Positions 45,801-56,142 are shown, counted from the stretch's first letter. The stretch: 64,000 nucleotides of DNA from Niallia circulans (GCF_007273535.1 NZ_RIBP01000004.1:3572001-3636000), one strand, 5' to 3'. Notes: generated by a model not told the origin, from the sequence alone. A program made the numbers and translations.

Positions 45801-47435
45801 TTACATTTTAACGACCTTATGTGTGCCATCAAACTCCATTGGCAGCTTAAGAACGTCTTCAAGGAAATCTAAACCAAAATGATTTAAGAAGTAGAATATG
45901 TTCCACACACGTTCCTGAGGTATACCATCAGGTCTTATACATCGTTCAATGCGATGAAACTTGTTTAAAATTACTTCATGCTTATTCTTAAGCTCCAATT
46001 CTACCTTCTTAGCAAGAAAATCAACTTGATTTTGCAGTAGACCTTCATTTTTTTTAAGAATTGGAAGCAAGCCTTTCATATCACTTTCCATCTCAGCCTG
46101 CAAATCCGTATATTTATCAGCAATATCCTTCTTAAGCTGTGTGAGCAGTAAATCCACTTTATCATTACTTACAGATGCCAAAAAGGTACTGCAGGCTTCT
46201 TCTGTACCTGATTTAATTACATCTGATAATTCTAACCCTAGCTCCTCCAAATCAGCCTCTACGCATCTTTCTAACAAGGTAATGTTAAGACGTGGGACAA
46301 TCGGCGGCATTTTTATGTTCATTTGTTCAAATGCTTGTTTTAATTCAGCCCAATAAGCAATTTCACCAGGACCACCTATAAATGCTAATGTCGGAAACAG
46401 CAAATCCTGCATAATTGGTCTTGTTACCACATTATTGCTGAGCTTATGGGGAAATTCACTCGCGATTTCCTTCAGCTCAGCCATAGTGAAATGCACCGAT
46501 TGATCCTTACCAACAAACTGATGCTTTTCTTCATCATATGTAAGCAGAATTCTCTCTGAATTGTCCTCATCATAATAAAATAAGTTGACTGGATTTTCAC
46601 TCATCTCAATAACAGTTGCATAGCCGCTTTCCTTAACAAATGATTGCTGCTTGCTGACTGCTTCACCAATTTCTTTAAATTGACTGATTTGATTCAAGAA
46701 TATTTCTTTCTCAAGCATCCGTAAATCTTTATTTCCTGAATCAACAATAAGCAAACCAAATTTAGAAAATAGCTGCATCACTAAATAACTGAACACATCG
46801 ACAAATGTCTCAGAAGCTTCTGCCGCTTCCTTAACTAGTGCAAGCAAATCATTTGAATGCGTTGTTTCCCCGTCAGCCATAATAAGCTTCTCGGCCCACG
46901 CATGAAAAACTTCCTTATCTAATTCAATGTCCGAAGCCATCTTTTTTTCGATTACCCTTTGCGGGTATGTTTTTCTCACCATTTTTTCACTGCCTGGTAC
47001 AAATACATGATTTACTTCTAAGTAATCATGGTCCTCCCCAGCAATCCAGAACACAGGAATGACAGGAATGCTCAAGTCTTTTTCCTTTTTGTCTGCAAGC
47101 AGTATAATGCTGATAATTTTATGTATGGAATATAAAGGCCCTGTAAGAATACCTGCTTGCTGTCCCCCAATAACAACAACACTGTTGTCCTCTCTCAAGC
47201 GAGCAATGTTTTGCTGTACTTTGTCTGATTGAGGAAATGCTCTCATATAACCAGCAATATGATCTGCCAATTCATTTCTCATGAATTGCCTTTTCTCCAG
47301 TTCCTTCACCCTTTGTATATAGCTCTCATTATCACTATAAGTATAATGATAAAAATTCTTCACTTTATCGACCTGTGATAAATAATCTGTCGCAAACTGA
47401 TTCCCCGCTGGTAACGAGAGATTTACCATCTCCAT
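45801..47435 (-). CDS. bshC: Bacillithiol biosynthesis cysteine-adding enzyme BshC
   Basis: BshC adds cysteine to glucosaminyl-malate, the last step of bacillithiol synthesis. The 544-residue protein (YllA family) has the Rossmann-type segment SVVVIGGQQAGILTGPLYSIHK near residue 90, FWIAGEDHDYLEVNH near residue 130 and PTLAFIGGPGEIAYWAEL near residue 355. It lies upstream of mraZ, as in B. subtilis. An AAAGGAAG ribosome site precedes the ATG. Confidence 0.95.
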   Translation of the reverse strand: MEMVNLSLPAGNQFATDYLSQVDKVKNFYHYTYSDNESYIQRVKELEKRQFMRNELADHIAGYMRAFPQSDKVQQNIARLREDNSVVVIGGQQAGILTGPLYSIHKIISIILLADKKEKDLSIPVIPVFWIAGEDHDYLEVNHVFVPGSEKMVRKTYPQRVIEKKMASDIELDKEVFHAWAEKLIMADGETTHSNDLLALVKEAAEASETFVDVFSYLVMQLFSKFGLLIVDSGNKDLRMLEKEIFLNQISQFKEIGEAVSKQQSFVKESGYATVIEMSENPVNLFYYDEDNSERILLTYDEEKHQFVGKDQSVHFTMAELKEIASEFPHKLSNNVVTRPIMQDLLFPTLAFIGGPGEIAYWAELKQAFEQMNIKMPPIVPRLNITLLERCVEADLEELGLELSDVIKSGTEEACSTFLASVSNDKVDLLLTQLKKDIADKYTDLQAEMESDMKGLLPILKKNEGLLQNQVDFLAKKVELELKNKHEVILNKFHRIERCIRPDGIPQERVWNIFYFLNHFGLDFLEDVLKLPMEFDGTHKVVKM

Positions 47436-47557
47436 TTATGTACTTCCTTTCTTAACAAAAGTTTCAATTATTATTCGTTTAATAAAGTCCATTGTAATAA
47501 TCATTGTTTATATAATAACCCAATCTTTACATACATAGAGAGTATAGCACTCTCCAT

Positions 47558-47601
47558 AAAAAAAAGAAAAAGACTTTGCTTAAAAATTGTCTTTTTCTTT
47601 T
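47558..47601 (-). terminator. Terminator after the DUF3397 gene
   Basis: A 12-bp A/G-rich stem (GTCTTTTTCTTTT with its complement) around a 15-base loop has a T run on the minus strand. A second short hairpin, GGAGAGTGCTATACTCTCT, follows and includes a possible -10 (TATACT) for bshC. Confidence 0.72.
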
Positions 47602-47616
47602 CTATATGCATCTGTG

Positions 47617-48009
47617 TTATATGCCGAACTGTTTCATTACATAGTAAACGAGGCCGTATGCCATCAAAAAAAGGTAAGCACAAAAAAAGAGCAGGAAATT
47701 AATTCGCCAAAATCCTCGAAAGACTTTTCGATAGACAATCTCCTGTTTTATCTTCCAATGAAGGATAACAATGAAAACACCTATAAATAGGATAACTAGT
47801 AATATATAAGATAACAGCGATTTCCCCCAAATAGAAACGATTAAGAAATGGACAGAGATAATAAAAAAAAGTGTGCTGATATCTAATGCAAAGTTTACAG
47901 ACAGTCTGTGCTTTTTCGTAATTTGTTTACACAGGATAAAAATAAGAAGATAGCATATGATGGGAAACGCTACGAAAAAACTGATGACTGCTGAAGTGAA
48001 TTGAAACAT
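47617..48009 (-). CDS. DUF3397 family membrane protein
   Basis: The 130-residue protein has four hydrophobic segments (about residues 5-25, 44-62, 67-87 and 104-124) and little else. Its position between a PanE-like gene and bshC is typical of DUF3397 proteins in Bacillaceae. The ATG at 48009 shares a base with the panE stop (TGATG) and follows GGGGGG. Function is unknown. Confidence 0.82.
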   Translation of the reverse strand: MFQFTSAVISFFVAFPIICYLLIFILCKQITKKHRLSVNFALDISTLFFIISVHFLIVSIWGKSLLSYILLVILFIGVFIVILHWKIKQEIVYRKVFRGFWRINFLLFFCAYLFLMAYGLVYYVMKQFGI

Positions 48010-48932
48010 CAAATCCCCCCTTTCTTTTCTTGTTCCTTGCCTTTAAGCATTTCATAAAATGCTGCTGATAATGGTGCATGCTTGTCCTTCTTTGCAGCTA
48101 GTGCCAACACATATCCTAAAATAGCATCAATTTCTGTTTTTCTCCCCGACTCAAGGTCCTTTAACATGGAGGATTTATTTGCACCTGTTTGCTTAATGAC
48201 TTGCCAAACATACTGCTTAATAACTGCTTTTTGGTCATTACTCCATTCAAAAATTTCCGTAATTTCCTCCATAAATGGCATGAGAAGGCGTACATAATGC
48301 TTATTTTCAATAAGCTTCCCATTATTGATTTCCAAGATAGTTGTCAACGTATTGACCAAGCAATTCACAACCAGTTTTTTTTGCATCATCCATAATAGGT
48401 CTGTCTGCATTTGCAGCTCAAAATTCGGGATACTGGTCTCTGTTAGCCTTTCTCCTATCTTGCTTGAACGAGTCTTACCGTAAAAAGGTAGACTAGCAAT
48501 TTGGATAGGACCAACTCCAGCATGCCTTATATTCGCTCCATCAAGCTTCATCACGCCGTGCTCTACTATACCAACATATAATTCTTCCACAGTTAGTTCT
48601 TCTAATGCTTGTAAATGTCCCATCCCATTTTGAAGGAACAAAAGTGCACGGATATCATCAGACAACTTCTTCACCTGTTTCATGACAGGCTCTAGTTGAT
48701 ACTGTTTAACAGTTATAATAGTGAGGTCACCTGAACCATCCCAATTTTCAAAAAGTTCTACACTGAAGTGATGCTTTTCCACCTTATCTCCAAGTGAAAT
48801 AGATAGTCCATTTTCTCTTAATTGGTCTCTTTGGCTCGCTGTTCGAACATACACGGTCACTTTATGTTTTGGTGCTAGATATGCTGCACAAAGCAGGCCG
48901 ATAGCACCGCCGCCGATAATGCTTATTTTCAT
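48009..48932 (-). CDS. panE: 2-dehydropantoate 2-reductase family protein (YlbQ)
   Basis: The 307-residue protein has the N-terminal NADP-binding motif IIGGGAIGLLCAAYL and the ketopantoate reductase segments KQYQLEPV, LQNGMGH and KLVVNCLVNTLTTI. Ketopantoate reductase would make pantoate for coenzyme A. B. subtilis has more than one such paralogue, so the substrate is not certain. Confidence 0.88.
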   Translation of the reverse strand: MKISIIGGGAIGLLCAAYLAPKHKVTVYVRTASQRDQLRENGLSISLGDKVEKHHFSVELFENWDGSGDLTIITVKQYQLEPVMKQVKKLSDDIRALLFLQNGMGHLQALEELTVEELYVGIVEHGVMKLDGANIRHAGVGPIQIASLPFYGKTRSSKIGERLTETSIPNFELQMQTDLLWMMQKKLVVNCLVNTLTTILEINNGKLIENKHYVRLLMPFMEEITEIFEWSNDQKAVIKQYVWQVIKQTGANKSSMLKDLESGRKTEIDAILGYVLALAAKKDKHAPLSAAFYEMLKGKEQEKKGGI

Positions 48933-49161
48933 TTCAACACCTTTTTCCCCTGTATACTTAATTGATCTGTAATATTATCTTAACATTTTCTAGCTAAATT
49001 AGTAGCAATTAAGGTAAAAGTACCTATAAATATCCTATGTTAACCGTTTCAAGCAGGTATATGGGATACAAATTAGCTATTTAACGCAATATGTTTCACC
49101 CTATTAAAAGACGGACCACCAATATAATAGCTTATTAAACGGGAGTGAGTTAAGACAAATA
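48933..49161. other. Intergenic region upstream of panE
   Basis: AT-rich, about 230 bases, no gene found. It should contain the panE promoter, but no strong -35/-10 pair stands out. Confidence 0.4.
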
Positions 49162-49203
49162 AACCCCTTTAAACATTTTATGTACAAAAGTTTAAAGGGG
49201 TGG
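49162..49203 (-). terminator. Terminator after the RsfA-family gene
   Basis: ACCCCTTTAAAC pairs fully with GTTTAAAGGGGT around a 15-base loop; the minus strand continues TTATTTG. Confidence 0.8.
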
Positions 49204-49219
49204 ATTTATTATATGCATG

Positions 49220-49783
49220 CTAGGCGTTTTGTTGTTTTTCCTCTTCTTTAAATACAACCATTTTTCGGGCTTTTTCCATCAATTCCACAAGAGCTTTATA
49301 TGCTTCTTCGATTGTTTGCAGTTCCTTTTGTAGCTTTTGGTTCTCATTATATAGTTCACTATATTTGGCCTCAAGCTCTGCAGATTTTTCTTTTACAGCA
49401 TCATCATTGTAATGCTCCTCATACTTTAACGATTTATCATAAATACTTTTCAAATATTGCAAAATCTCTTCAAAGTCTTTATCCTCTTTAAATTCAGCAG
49501 TACTTTCTTGCACAGAAACTTCTTCAACCGGCTCTTCCACGAGAATAAAGCCTTTTTTCAGCTGTTTTCGTTGACTTTTCGCTAACTCTATAGCTGGTTT
49601 ATATTGTTTTCGCACATAAGAGTTCCACCGAAACCCGCATGCAGCACTTGTTCTTGATAACAGCTTCCCTACTTCCTCAAACGCTTGAAGCTGCGTACCA
49701 CCCTCTCTAATTAATCGTAGCACTACTTCTGCTAGCAGTATGTCCTCATCCTTTGACCAAGCATCTTGTCTTGTTGTTGTCAT
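49220..49783 (-). CDS. RsfA/GerR-family sporulation transcription regulator (YlbO-like)
   Basis: The 187-residue protein has an N-terminal Myb/SANT-like helix-turn-helix ([22 protein letters not shown], then [11 protein letters not shown]) and a C-terminal coiled coil (about residues 130-180). RsfA and GerR (YlbO) are prespore and mother-cell regulators of this family. Synteny favours YlbO/GerR. The ATG at 49783 follows GGAGGG; 49822 would include the ribosome site. Confidence 0.88.
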   Translation of the reverse strand: MTTTRQDAWSKDEDILLAEVVLRLIREGGTQLQAFEEVGKLLSRTSAACGFRWNSYVRKQYKPAIELAKSQRKQLKKGFILVEEPVEEVSVQESTAEFKEDKDFEEILQYLKSIYDKSLKYEEHYNDDAVKEKSAELEAKYSELYNENQKLQKELQTIEEAYKALVELMEKARKMVVFKEEEKQQNA

Positions 49784-49962
49784 CAGTAAATCCCTCCTAG
49801 TGTTTTTACCATACATATGCATCTACTAGAAAAGATAGACTGATATTTGCTCTTTTAGAAAAAAAATGTTTAAAATACAGCTAGAAAGATAACTGACATG
49901 TCTTAATAGGGCTTGAACTTGCCCCGTTATGCGCTCATATAAGGCAGCTATTCCAAACAAAG

Positions 49963-50418
49963 CTAGTCTATTAAGGCTAATTCCAGCTCTGATATAACTT
50001 GTATTCCTTCTCTTCTTAGCAGCGCTGTTGTAACTCCTGCACCGTTACACTTAATCCCTTCAAAATTACCATTATATATTTGGCTGCTGCCACAGGATGG
50101 ACTGTTTTCTTTAAGAACAACTGTATTTGCTTGGAGCTGCTGTACGATTTCAAGAGTCTTAAAGGCACCTGCCAAATACAGCTCTGTCACATTAATTCCC
50201 TTTTTATCTACTACAGCCGCTGTGCCATCAAGAACATCGTAGCCATTGCCTCCTTTAATTTCAGCAGGCTCCCTTGGTGTCTGAAATCCTCCTAGCAATT
50301 CTGGACAAACAGCTACTGCACGTCCGTTTTCGATTAGCTCTGTGATTTTTTCATCAAGACTGTCTGTGCCGTTATATCTTACTTTCATTCCTGCTAAACA
50401 TGAACTGACTACAATCAT
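49963..50418 (-). CDS. DUF523 family protein
   Basis: The 151-residue protein starts MIVVSSCLAGMKVRYNG and has conserved cysteines in SSCLAG, VCPELLGG and ENSPSCGSS, typical of DUF523. Some members are linked to thiouracil desulfidation or iron-sulfur chemistry, but the function of this one is unknown. The ATG at 50418 is 9 bases after AGGAGGGG. B. subtilis has no such gene between ylbO and rpmF, so it is an insertion here. Confidence 0.85.
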   Translation of the reverse strand: MIVVSSCLAGMKVRYNGTDSLDEKITELIENGRAVAVCPELLGGFQTPREPAEIKGGNGYDVLDGTAAVVDKKGINVTELYLAGAFKTLEIVQQLQANTVVLKENSPSCGSSQIYNGNFEGIKCNGAGVTTALLRREGIQVISELELALID

Positions 50419-50498
50419 ACCAGAAAACCCCTCCTGCAATTCGCTACTAGGTATTTCTATTATACATAAAATAACAATAATTTTTTCTTAAAAATCAC

Positions 50499-50532
50499 AA
50501 AAAAGCACCAGACTATTGTCCGGTGCTTTTTT
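50499..50532 (-). terminator. Terminator after rpmF
   Basis: AAAAGCACCGG pairs with CCGGTGCTTTT-type arms (50501-50511 and 50520-50530), with T runs on both strands. Confidence 0.85.
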
Positions 50533-50543
50533 GAAAAGGAAAA

Positions 50544-50717
50544 TTAGTTGCTTACAACTTCTTTACCTTTGTATGTTCCGCAAGCGCTACATACGCGGTG
50601 AGCAAGTTTCATTTCACCACAGTTAGGGCATTCTACCATACCAGGCACTTGTAATTTAAAATGTGTACGACGTTTTCTTTTTGCAGTTTTAGATGTTCTT
50701 CTAAAAGGTACAGCCAT
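50544..50717 (-). CDS. rpmF: 50S ribosomal protein L32
   Basis: The 57-residue protein starts [17 protein letters not shown] and has a complete zinc ribbon, [18 protein letters not shown], so it is the C+ (zinc-binding) form. The ATG at 50717 follows a strong AAGGAGG. It is cotranscribed with ylbN. Confidence 0.97.
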   Translation of the reverse strand: MAVPFRRTSKTAKRKRRTHFKLQVPGMVECPNCGEMKLAHRVCSACGTYKGKEVVSN

Positions 50718-50815
50718 TCTTCCCACCTCCTTAAAGAGTATTAAGAAAGTCTTGAGAGCAGATAAATCCATTCTCAGGTTTTCTTTTGTGTCCTTAACCG
50801 TTAAGCAAGGACTGG

Positions 50816-51325
50816 TTACTCATTTTCAAAAAATTTCGCAAGACCAGCAAGCCGCGGATCAACCTTCTCCGTTTGAACCTGCTCGTGGATAACTTCCCAA
50901 TCCCTTCCGGACTGAGGAGCTCCTTCTTCTGTATCGTCTTCACAGAATACTTGCATTGGTACTTCAAGTAAAAGAATTTCTTCAATAATTGGCAATACGT
51001 CAATTACATCGCCTTTTACTTGATGAACTTCCTCTTCTCCTGTTTCATATTCTGAAACATTTAAAAGGAAAGTTTCTGTCGTTTCTACATTAATTGGATA
51101 ATCCACGTCTACTAAAGTACGAGAGCAAGGTAATACTAAATGACCTTGTATTTTTAAATGAAAAGTCACTTTCTTTGAATCAATATCTGTTCTTCCTGTA
51201 ATATGCATAGGAGATACACGTCTTATGGAGGAATCAACTTCCTTAATTCCATCCACGTTTATTGTTTCATCAATAGATAATCCCTTACTTCGGTATTTTT
51301 GTAACTGGCTTAACGTCCATTTCAT
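50816..51325 (-). CDS. ylbN: DUF177 family protein YlbN
   Basis: The 169-residue protein is a DUF177/YceD member, with the family cysteine region [16 protein letters not shown] near residue 65 and an acidic C-terminal part ([12 protein letters not shown]). YceD-type genes precede rpmF almost everywhere and are linked to 23S rRNA or ribosome assembly. The ATG at 51325 follows GGGGTGAT. Confidence 0.9.
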   Translation of the reverse strand: MKWTLSQLQKYRSKGLSIDETINVDGIKEVDSSIRRVSPMHITGRTDIDSKKVTFHLKIQGHLVLPCSRTLVDVDYPINVETTETFLLNVSEYETGEEEVHQVKGDVIDVLPIIEEILLLEVPMQVFCEDDTEEGAPQSGRDWEVIHEQVQTEKVDPRLAGLAKFFENE

Positions 51326-51638
51326 ATATATCACCCCAAGGCAACAAAGGTAATTATAGCTTTCATATAATTATTTGTCAATATTTTTTCTTTACACTAT
51401 CTTTTTGTATTTTGCATTTCAAAATGGAATTCAAAAATACTTTTTACAAATAGTATACTGCTGTTTCTATTCTACCTAGAAAAGAAGGAATTGCAACTAT
51501 TCTGGCTGTAATTTTCACCAGAACAAGATTGTTTATTTTGGAGGTGCTTTGCGCATCCCTTTTATATCATGTATTCTAAAATAAAAATAGTAGGTAAAGC
51601 CATTACTTTTTTTGAGAGAACTTTTAAGGAGATTCAAA
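51326..51638. other. Divergent intergenic region between ylbN and tmcAL
   Basis: This 313-base gap holds both promoters of a divergent pair. On the plus strand TTCAAA and TATACT (about 51431-51460) are 18 bases apart. An imperfect inverted repeat, GTATTTTGCATTTC with GAATTCAAAAATAC, overlaps it (about 51414-51443). No gene is visible. Confidence 0.45.
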
Positions 51639-52847
51639 ATGAAAGCTGTTGGTATTATTGTCGAATATAATCCATTTCATAATGGACATTTACATCATAT
51701 CCAAAAAGCAAAGGAATTATCAAATGCAGATATTGTCATAGCTGTCATGAGCGGGCCGTTCCTGCAGCGTGGTGAGCCTGCCCTGCTGTCAAAATGGCAT
51801 AGAGCAGAAATGGCCCTTTCTGGCGGAGTTGATCTCGTTATTGAATTACCTTATGCATTCAGCACACAGCATGCAACTATATTTGCACAAGGAGCGGTAC
51901 AGCTTCTCGACAGTATGGGCTGTGATGCCATCTGTTTTGGAAGTGAATCAGGAGACATTCTAAAATTTATTAATACATATTATCTTTTGACTAAGAACAA
52001 GGATGTTTTTAATACAAACATAAAAAAACATCTGCAGGCGGGCTCCAGTTATCCCAAAGCAATGGCGGCAACCTTCACAGAAATGACAAGCACGGAAGAT
52101 GTCGTTGATTTGACATTACCAAACAATATTTTGGGCTTTGAGTATGTGAAGGCAGTCCTATCACTATCCTTACCAATAGAAATTCATACGGTACAGCGTC
52201 TCAATGCTGGGTATCATGATAAGTTTTTCACGTCTGATACAATTGCCAGTGCTACTAGCATACGCAAGGAAATCATCGAAGGAAACAGCCTTGACACTAT
52301 TACACCGTATATAAATGCTGCTACTTTGAAAATATTACAGGATTATAAACAAAGGTTTGCTACTTTTCACGAATGGGAAAAATACTGGCCATATCTTAAA
52401 TTCAGACTGATGCAAATGACTTCCACTGAGTTGCAGACCATATATGAAGTGGAAGAAGGAATTGAGAATCGCATTTTGGCTGTCTACGAAAAAGCGAGTT
52501 CGTTTCAAGAGTTCATTTCCTTGCTTAAAACAAAACGATACACATGGACTAGGCTGCAGCGCATTTGCGTCCACATTCTCACAAATACAAAAAAAGAAGA
52601 AATGAATGCAAACAATACACCAGCCTATCTCCGCTTACTTGGAAGCTCTAAACAAGGGAGAGCCTATTTAAAGGATAGAAAAAAGGCACTGAAGCTGCCG
52701 CTTATCAGCAAACTTTCTTCGTTTCAGCATAACCAAATAGACTTGGATATCAGGGCAGCCTCTATTTATACATTAGCTGCACAGACTTCCCATCAAAAAA
52801 CGCTGTTAGCAATGGAATACAGTCAACCGCCGATTATGAAAAATTAG
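51639..52847 (+). CDS. tmcAL: tRNA(Met) cytidine acetate ligase TmcAL (YlbM)
   Basis: TmcAL makes N4-acetylcytidine at the wobble base of elongator tRNA-Met using acetate and ATP. The 402-residue protein starts MKAVGIIVEYNPFHNGHLHH, with the nucleotidyltransferase HxGH motif, and has MSGPFLQRGEPALL near residue 40. The ATG at 51639 is 7 bases after AAGGAG. It points opposite to its neighbours. Confidence 0.95.
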   Translation: MKAVGIIVEYNPFHNGHLHHIQKAKELSNADIVIAVMSGPFLQRGEPALLSKWHRAEMALSGGVDLVIELPYAFSTQHATIFAQGAVQLLDSMGCDAICFGSESGDILKFINTYYLLTKNKDVFNTNIKKHLQAGSSYPKAMAATFTEMTSTEDVVDLTLPNNILGFEYVKAVLSLSLPIEIHTVQRLNAGYHDKFFTSDTIASATSIRKEIIEGNSLDTITPYINAATLKILQDYKQRFATFHEWEKYWPYLKFRLMQMTSTELQTIYEVEEGIENRILAVYEKASSFQEFISLLKTKRYTWTRLQRICVHILTNTKKEEMNANNTPAYLRLLGSSKQGRAYLKDRKKALKLPLISKLSSFQHNQIDLDIRAASIYTLAAQTSHQKTLLAMEYSQPPIMKN

Positions 52848-52850
52848 CCA

Positions 52851-52900
52851 AAAAGGACAAAAGGAATGCCGAAATACGGTCATTCCTTTTGTCCTTTTTT
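52851..52900. terminator. Bidirectional terminator between tmcAL and ylbK
   Basis: A long stem of about 18 bp (52851-52868 with 52881-52898) has A and T runs on both sides. It overlaps the last codons of ylbK, which encode GQKE. Confidence 0.9.
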
Positions 52901-53671
52901 CCACTTAGCGATTTCTTTTTGAATAGAGCTAATATGATGTCGCGCCTCTTCCTCTCCTCGTTCAATAATTTTCTCTAAATCTGTAAATGCTTTACTGTTA
53001 AACATTTCGACTTGTGGTCGTATCATAAAGTCACTTGCTACTTCTCGGTTATTAACAAGCTCCCGCTGCATGATGTCTATACTGCGCATGATGACATCAT
53101 AAATTGAGCCTATTTCCGCATCATTTGCTACATTTGCTACATCTACAGCAATAATTAAGTCTGCACCCATTTCCTTCACAACGGATACAGGTATTCTGTC
53201 AATAACCCCTCCATCCACAAGGAGCCGCCCGTCCATTTTCTCCGGCACAAAAATCCCAGGTATCGAAATACTGGCCCTGACAGCTTCTGCAATCGGTCCC
53301 TTCTTAAAGACAACCTTTTCTCCTAACGACAAGTCTGTTGCCACGATAGCGATTGGAATATCCAATTCTTCAATGTTTTTTCCATATGTGAACAGATGAA
53401 TAAGCTCCTTCACTTTATTACCTGCTATAAATCCCATCCTTGGCAATGTGAAGTCAAGATAGAATTTGCGTTTAAAAAACTTGGAAATAAAATAGAGTCT
53501 GTCAATATCACTCCCAGCCGCATACAAGGAAGCAACAATCGCACCAATGCTGCTTCCTGCTATATAATCTATTGGAATATTAGCCTCCTTTAATATTTTT
53601 ATAACTCCAATATGCGCAAATCCCCTGGCACCGCCGGAACCAAGAGCCAATCCAATTTTTGGTCGCTTCAT
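52880..53671 (-). CDS. ylbK: Patatin-like phospholipase family protein (YlbK, RssA-like)
   Basis: The 263-residue protein has the oxyanion motif GSGGARGFAHIG, the nucleophile GSSIGA (Ser near residue 42) and the catalytic Asp in LVDGGVIDRIP. These are all residues of an active patatin hydrolase. Substrate unknown. B. subtilis has ylbL next to it; that gene is absent here. Confidence 0.9.
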   Translation of the reverse strand: MKRPKIGLALGSGGARGFAHIGVIKILKEANIPIDYIAGSSIGAIVASLYAAGSDIDRLYFISKFFKRKFYLDFTLPRMGFIAGNKVKELIHLFTYGKNIEELDIPIAIVATDLSLGEKVVFKKGPIAEAVRASISIPGIFVPEKMDGRLLVDGGVIDRIPVSVVKEMGADLIIAVDVANVANDAEIGSIYDVIMRSIDIMQRELVNNREVASDFMIRPQVEMFNSKAFTDLEKIIERGEEEARHHISSIQKEIAKWKKGQKE

Positions 53672-53807
53672 TGAGGAATACCCTCCAATTATTTAATTTG
53701 CTCATAGTAATCTTATGGTCTTTTTTTTCTTCTTATGAGTATATTGTTTGGTAGAGGGCTATGGGACGAGTTTAGAAAAATCATTTTTTAAGGGAGGGAA
53801 TATATCC

Positions 53808-55034
53808 TTGTATCGTTCGAGAGTGAAAACCATAATTCTAGCTGGCTCAGCTTCTTTTTTAGCTTTTGCCCTAGTATCATTCCCAGCAACAGCAGTCGAG
53901 GCATCAAAGGACGGTTTAAACACATGGTGGACAATCGTGTTCCCATCCTTGCTTCCTTTTCTTATTTTATCTGAAGTGTTGATCGGTTTTGGCGTTGTTC
54001 GATTTTTAGGTGTTCTATTAGAGCCTATTATGCGCCCGCTTTTTAAAGTACCAGGTGTCGGAGGGTTTGTGTGGGCTATGGGAATGGTATCTGGTTTCCC
54101 GACAGGCGCAAAATTGACCGCTAGATTACGGGAGGAGAAGCAGCTGACGAAGCTAGAGGCTGAACGGCTTGTTTCATTCTCAAACGCATCCAACCCAATG
54201 TTCATCATCGGCGCTGTCTCTGCTGCCTTCTTTCATAATCCAAAGCTTGGCTTCCTGCTTGCAGCAACACACTATTTGGCGAATTTCACTGTTGGTCTCT
54301 GCATGAGGTTTTATGGATCTGACGAGAAGCCGACACATAAAAGAAAAGAAACATCCATCCCGTCTTTAAAGCGTGCAATGCGGGAGCTTCATCATACTCG
54401 CTTAAAGGATAAGCGTCCATTAGGTAAGCTTCTTGGTGATGCTGTAACATCTTCTATACAGTCTCTTTTAATGATAGGCGGCTTTATCATTTTATTTTCC
54501 GTTATCAACCGTTTGTTATTTCACTTACAAGTGACATCCCTTTTAGCAGGTGGTGTGGAGAAATTTTTTGATCTCTTTTCCTTCTCGAGCGCCTTGTCGA
54601 TTCCGTTCATTGCAGGTATATTTGAAATCACGCTTGGAAGCAAATTGACAAGCGGTGTGGAAACGAGCACATTAATGCATCAGGCCATTGTAACAAGCAT
54701 GATTCTTGGTTTTTGTGGCTTAAGTGTGCAAGCACAGGTTGCCAGCATCCTGGCACAAACAGACATCAGCTTTAAACCATTCTTTTTCGCAAGGATACTA
54801 CAGGCATTGTTCGCAAGCATCTATACTTACTTGTTCTGGGACGTATTCAGCAGCCGTTTCCTTGAAGACAATAAGCCTGCTTTTGCGATGCCTGACTTTA
54901 TAAATGATACTAGTTGGCTTGCTGCAGCAACAGAAAAATGGATGGAGGCGGGTCCCGCATTCACCATCATCTGTTTATCGATATATGTAGTTGTATTATT
55001 TATTAGACTTCCATGGAGAAAGCGGACTATTTAA
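53808..55034 (+). CDS. ylbJ: Sporulation integral membrane protein YlbJ
   Basis: The 408-residue protein has about eight membrane segments and the nucleoside-gate-like domains (GLNTWWTIVFPSLLPFLILSE and GMVSGFPTGAKLTARL). YlbJ is a mother-cell sigma-E protein needed for heat-resistant spores. A TTG at 53808, 9 bases after GGGAGGG, is the likely start and gives the same length as the B. subtilis protein. It is divergent from ylbK. Confidence 0.92.
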   Translation: MYRSRVKTIILAGSASFLAFALVSFPATAVEASKDGLNTWWTIVFPSLLPFLILSEVLIGFGVVRFLGVLLEPIMRPLFKVPGVGGFVWAMGMVSGFPTGAKLTARLREEKQLTKLEAERLVSFSNASNPMFIIGAVSAAFFHNPKLGFLLAATHYLANFTVGLCMRFYGSDEKPTHKRKETSIPSLKRAMRELHHTRLKDKRPLGKLLGDAVTSSIQSLLMIGGFIILFSVINRLLFHLQVTSLLAGGVEKFFDLFSFSSALSIPFIAGIFEITLGSKLTSGVETSTLMHQAIVTSMILGFCGLSVQAQVASILAQTDISFKPFFFARILQALFASIYTYLFWDVFSSRFLEDNKPAFAMPDFINDTSWLAAATEKWMEAGPAFTIICLSIYVVVLFIRLPWRKRTI

Positions 55035-55036
55035 AT

Positions 55037-55072
55037 AAAAAAAGGCTTGTGAAGATCCTTCACAAGCCTTTT
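55037..55072. terminator. Bidirectional terminator between ylbJ and coaD
   Basis: AAAGGCTTGTGAAG pairs with CTTCACAAGCCTTT around a 2-4 base loop, with A and T runs on both sides. It serves the convergent genes. Confidence 0.9.
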
Positions 55073-55074
55073 GT

Positions 55075-55566
<492 letters not shown>

Positions 55567-56142
55567 TTATGTATATTCCTCCACATCTGTTTGTTTTGAA
55601 TAGATAGAAACGGCAATAATCCCATACTTTTCATGCTTAACTTGTTCAAGATTACCAATCTTGTCTGGAAGACTGATTTCAGATCCGTGCTCACACACAA
55701 TTACACCATCGTTTGCAAGCAGCCCTTCTCCATCAATAGTTGTCACTAGTTTTTCCAATTGCTGTTTTTTATATGGCGGATCTAAAAATATGTAATCAAA
55801 AACAGCCTCTCTTTTTATGAGTGCCTTAATCGCCCTCTCTGCATCATTGCGATAAACCTCAGAATTGTCTTCCAATCTGCAAGCAGCAATATTTGTCTTA
55901 ATCGTATGTATTGCTTTGCCATCTTTATCTACAAAAATGATTTTGTCTAGCCCTCTGCTTAATGCTTCAATACCTAGCCCGCCACTTCCAGCAAAAAGGT
56001 CGAGCCCGACTCCGCCCTCAAAATAAGGACCAATCATATTAAAAATCGCTTCTTTTACTTTATCCGTAGTCGGTCTTGTCGAATTCCCAGGCACCGCCTT
56101 TAAAGAAATGCCCTTATTTATTCCTGAAACGACTCTCATCAT
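55567..56142 (-). CDS. rsmD: 16S rRNA (guanine966-N2)-methyltransferase RsmD (YlbH)
   Basis: RsmD methylates G966 of 16S rRNA. The 191-residue protein has the SAM motif LDLFAGSGGLGIEALSRG and the catalytic DPPY. It could start at 56142 or 56139 (two Met). The structured RNA locus lies upstream. Confidence 0.94.
   Translation of the reverse strand: MMRVVSGINKGISLKAVPGNSTRPTTDKVKEAIFNMIGPYFEGGVGLDLFAGSGGLGIEALSRGLDKIIFVDKDGKAIHTIKTNIAACRLEDNSEVYRNDAERAIKALIKREAVFDYIFLDPPYKKQQLEKLVTTIDGEGLLANDGVIVCEHGSEISLPDKIGNLEQVKHEKYGIIAVSIYSKQTDVEEYT

Noticed and set aside
47501..47683. 60-codon minus-strand reading frame between bshC and the DUF3397 gene
   Set aside because: It spans a terminator hairpin and overlaps the DUF3397 gene out of frame; no ribosome site.
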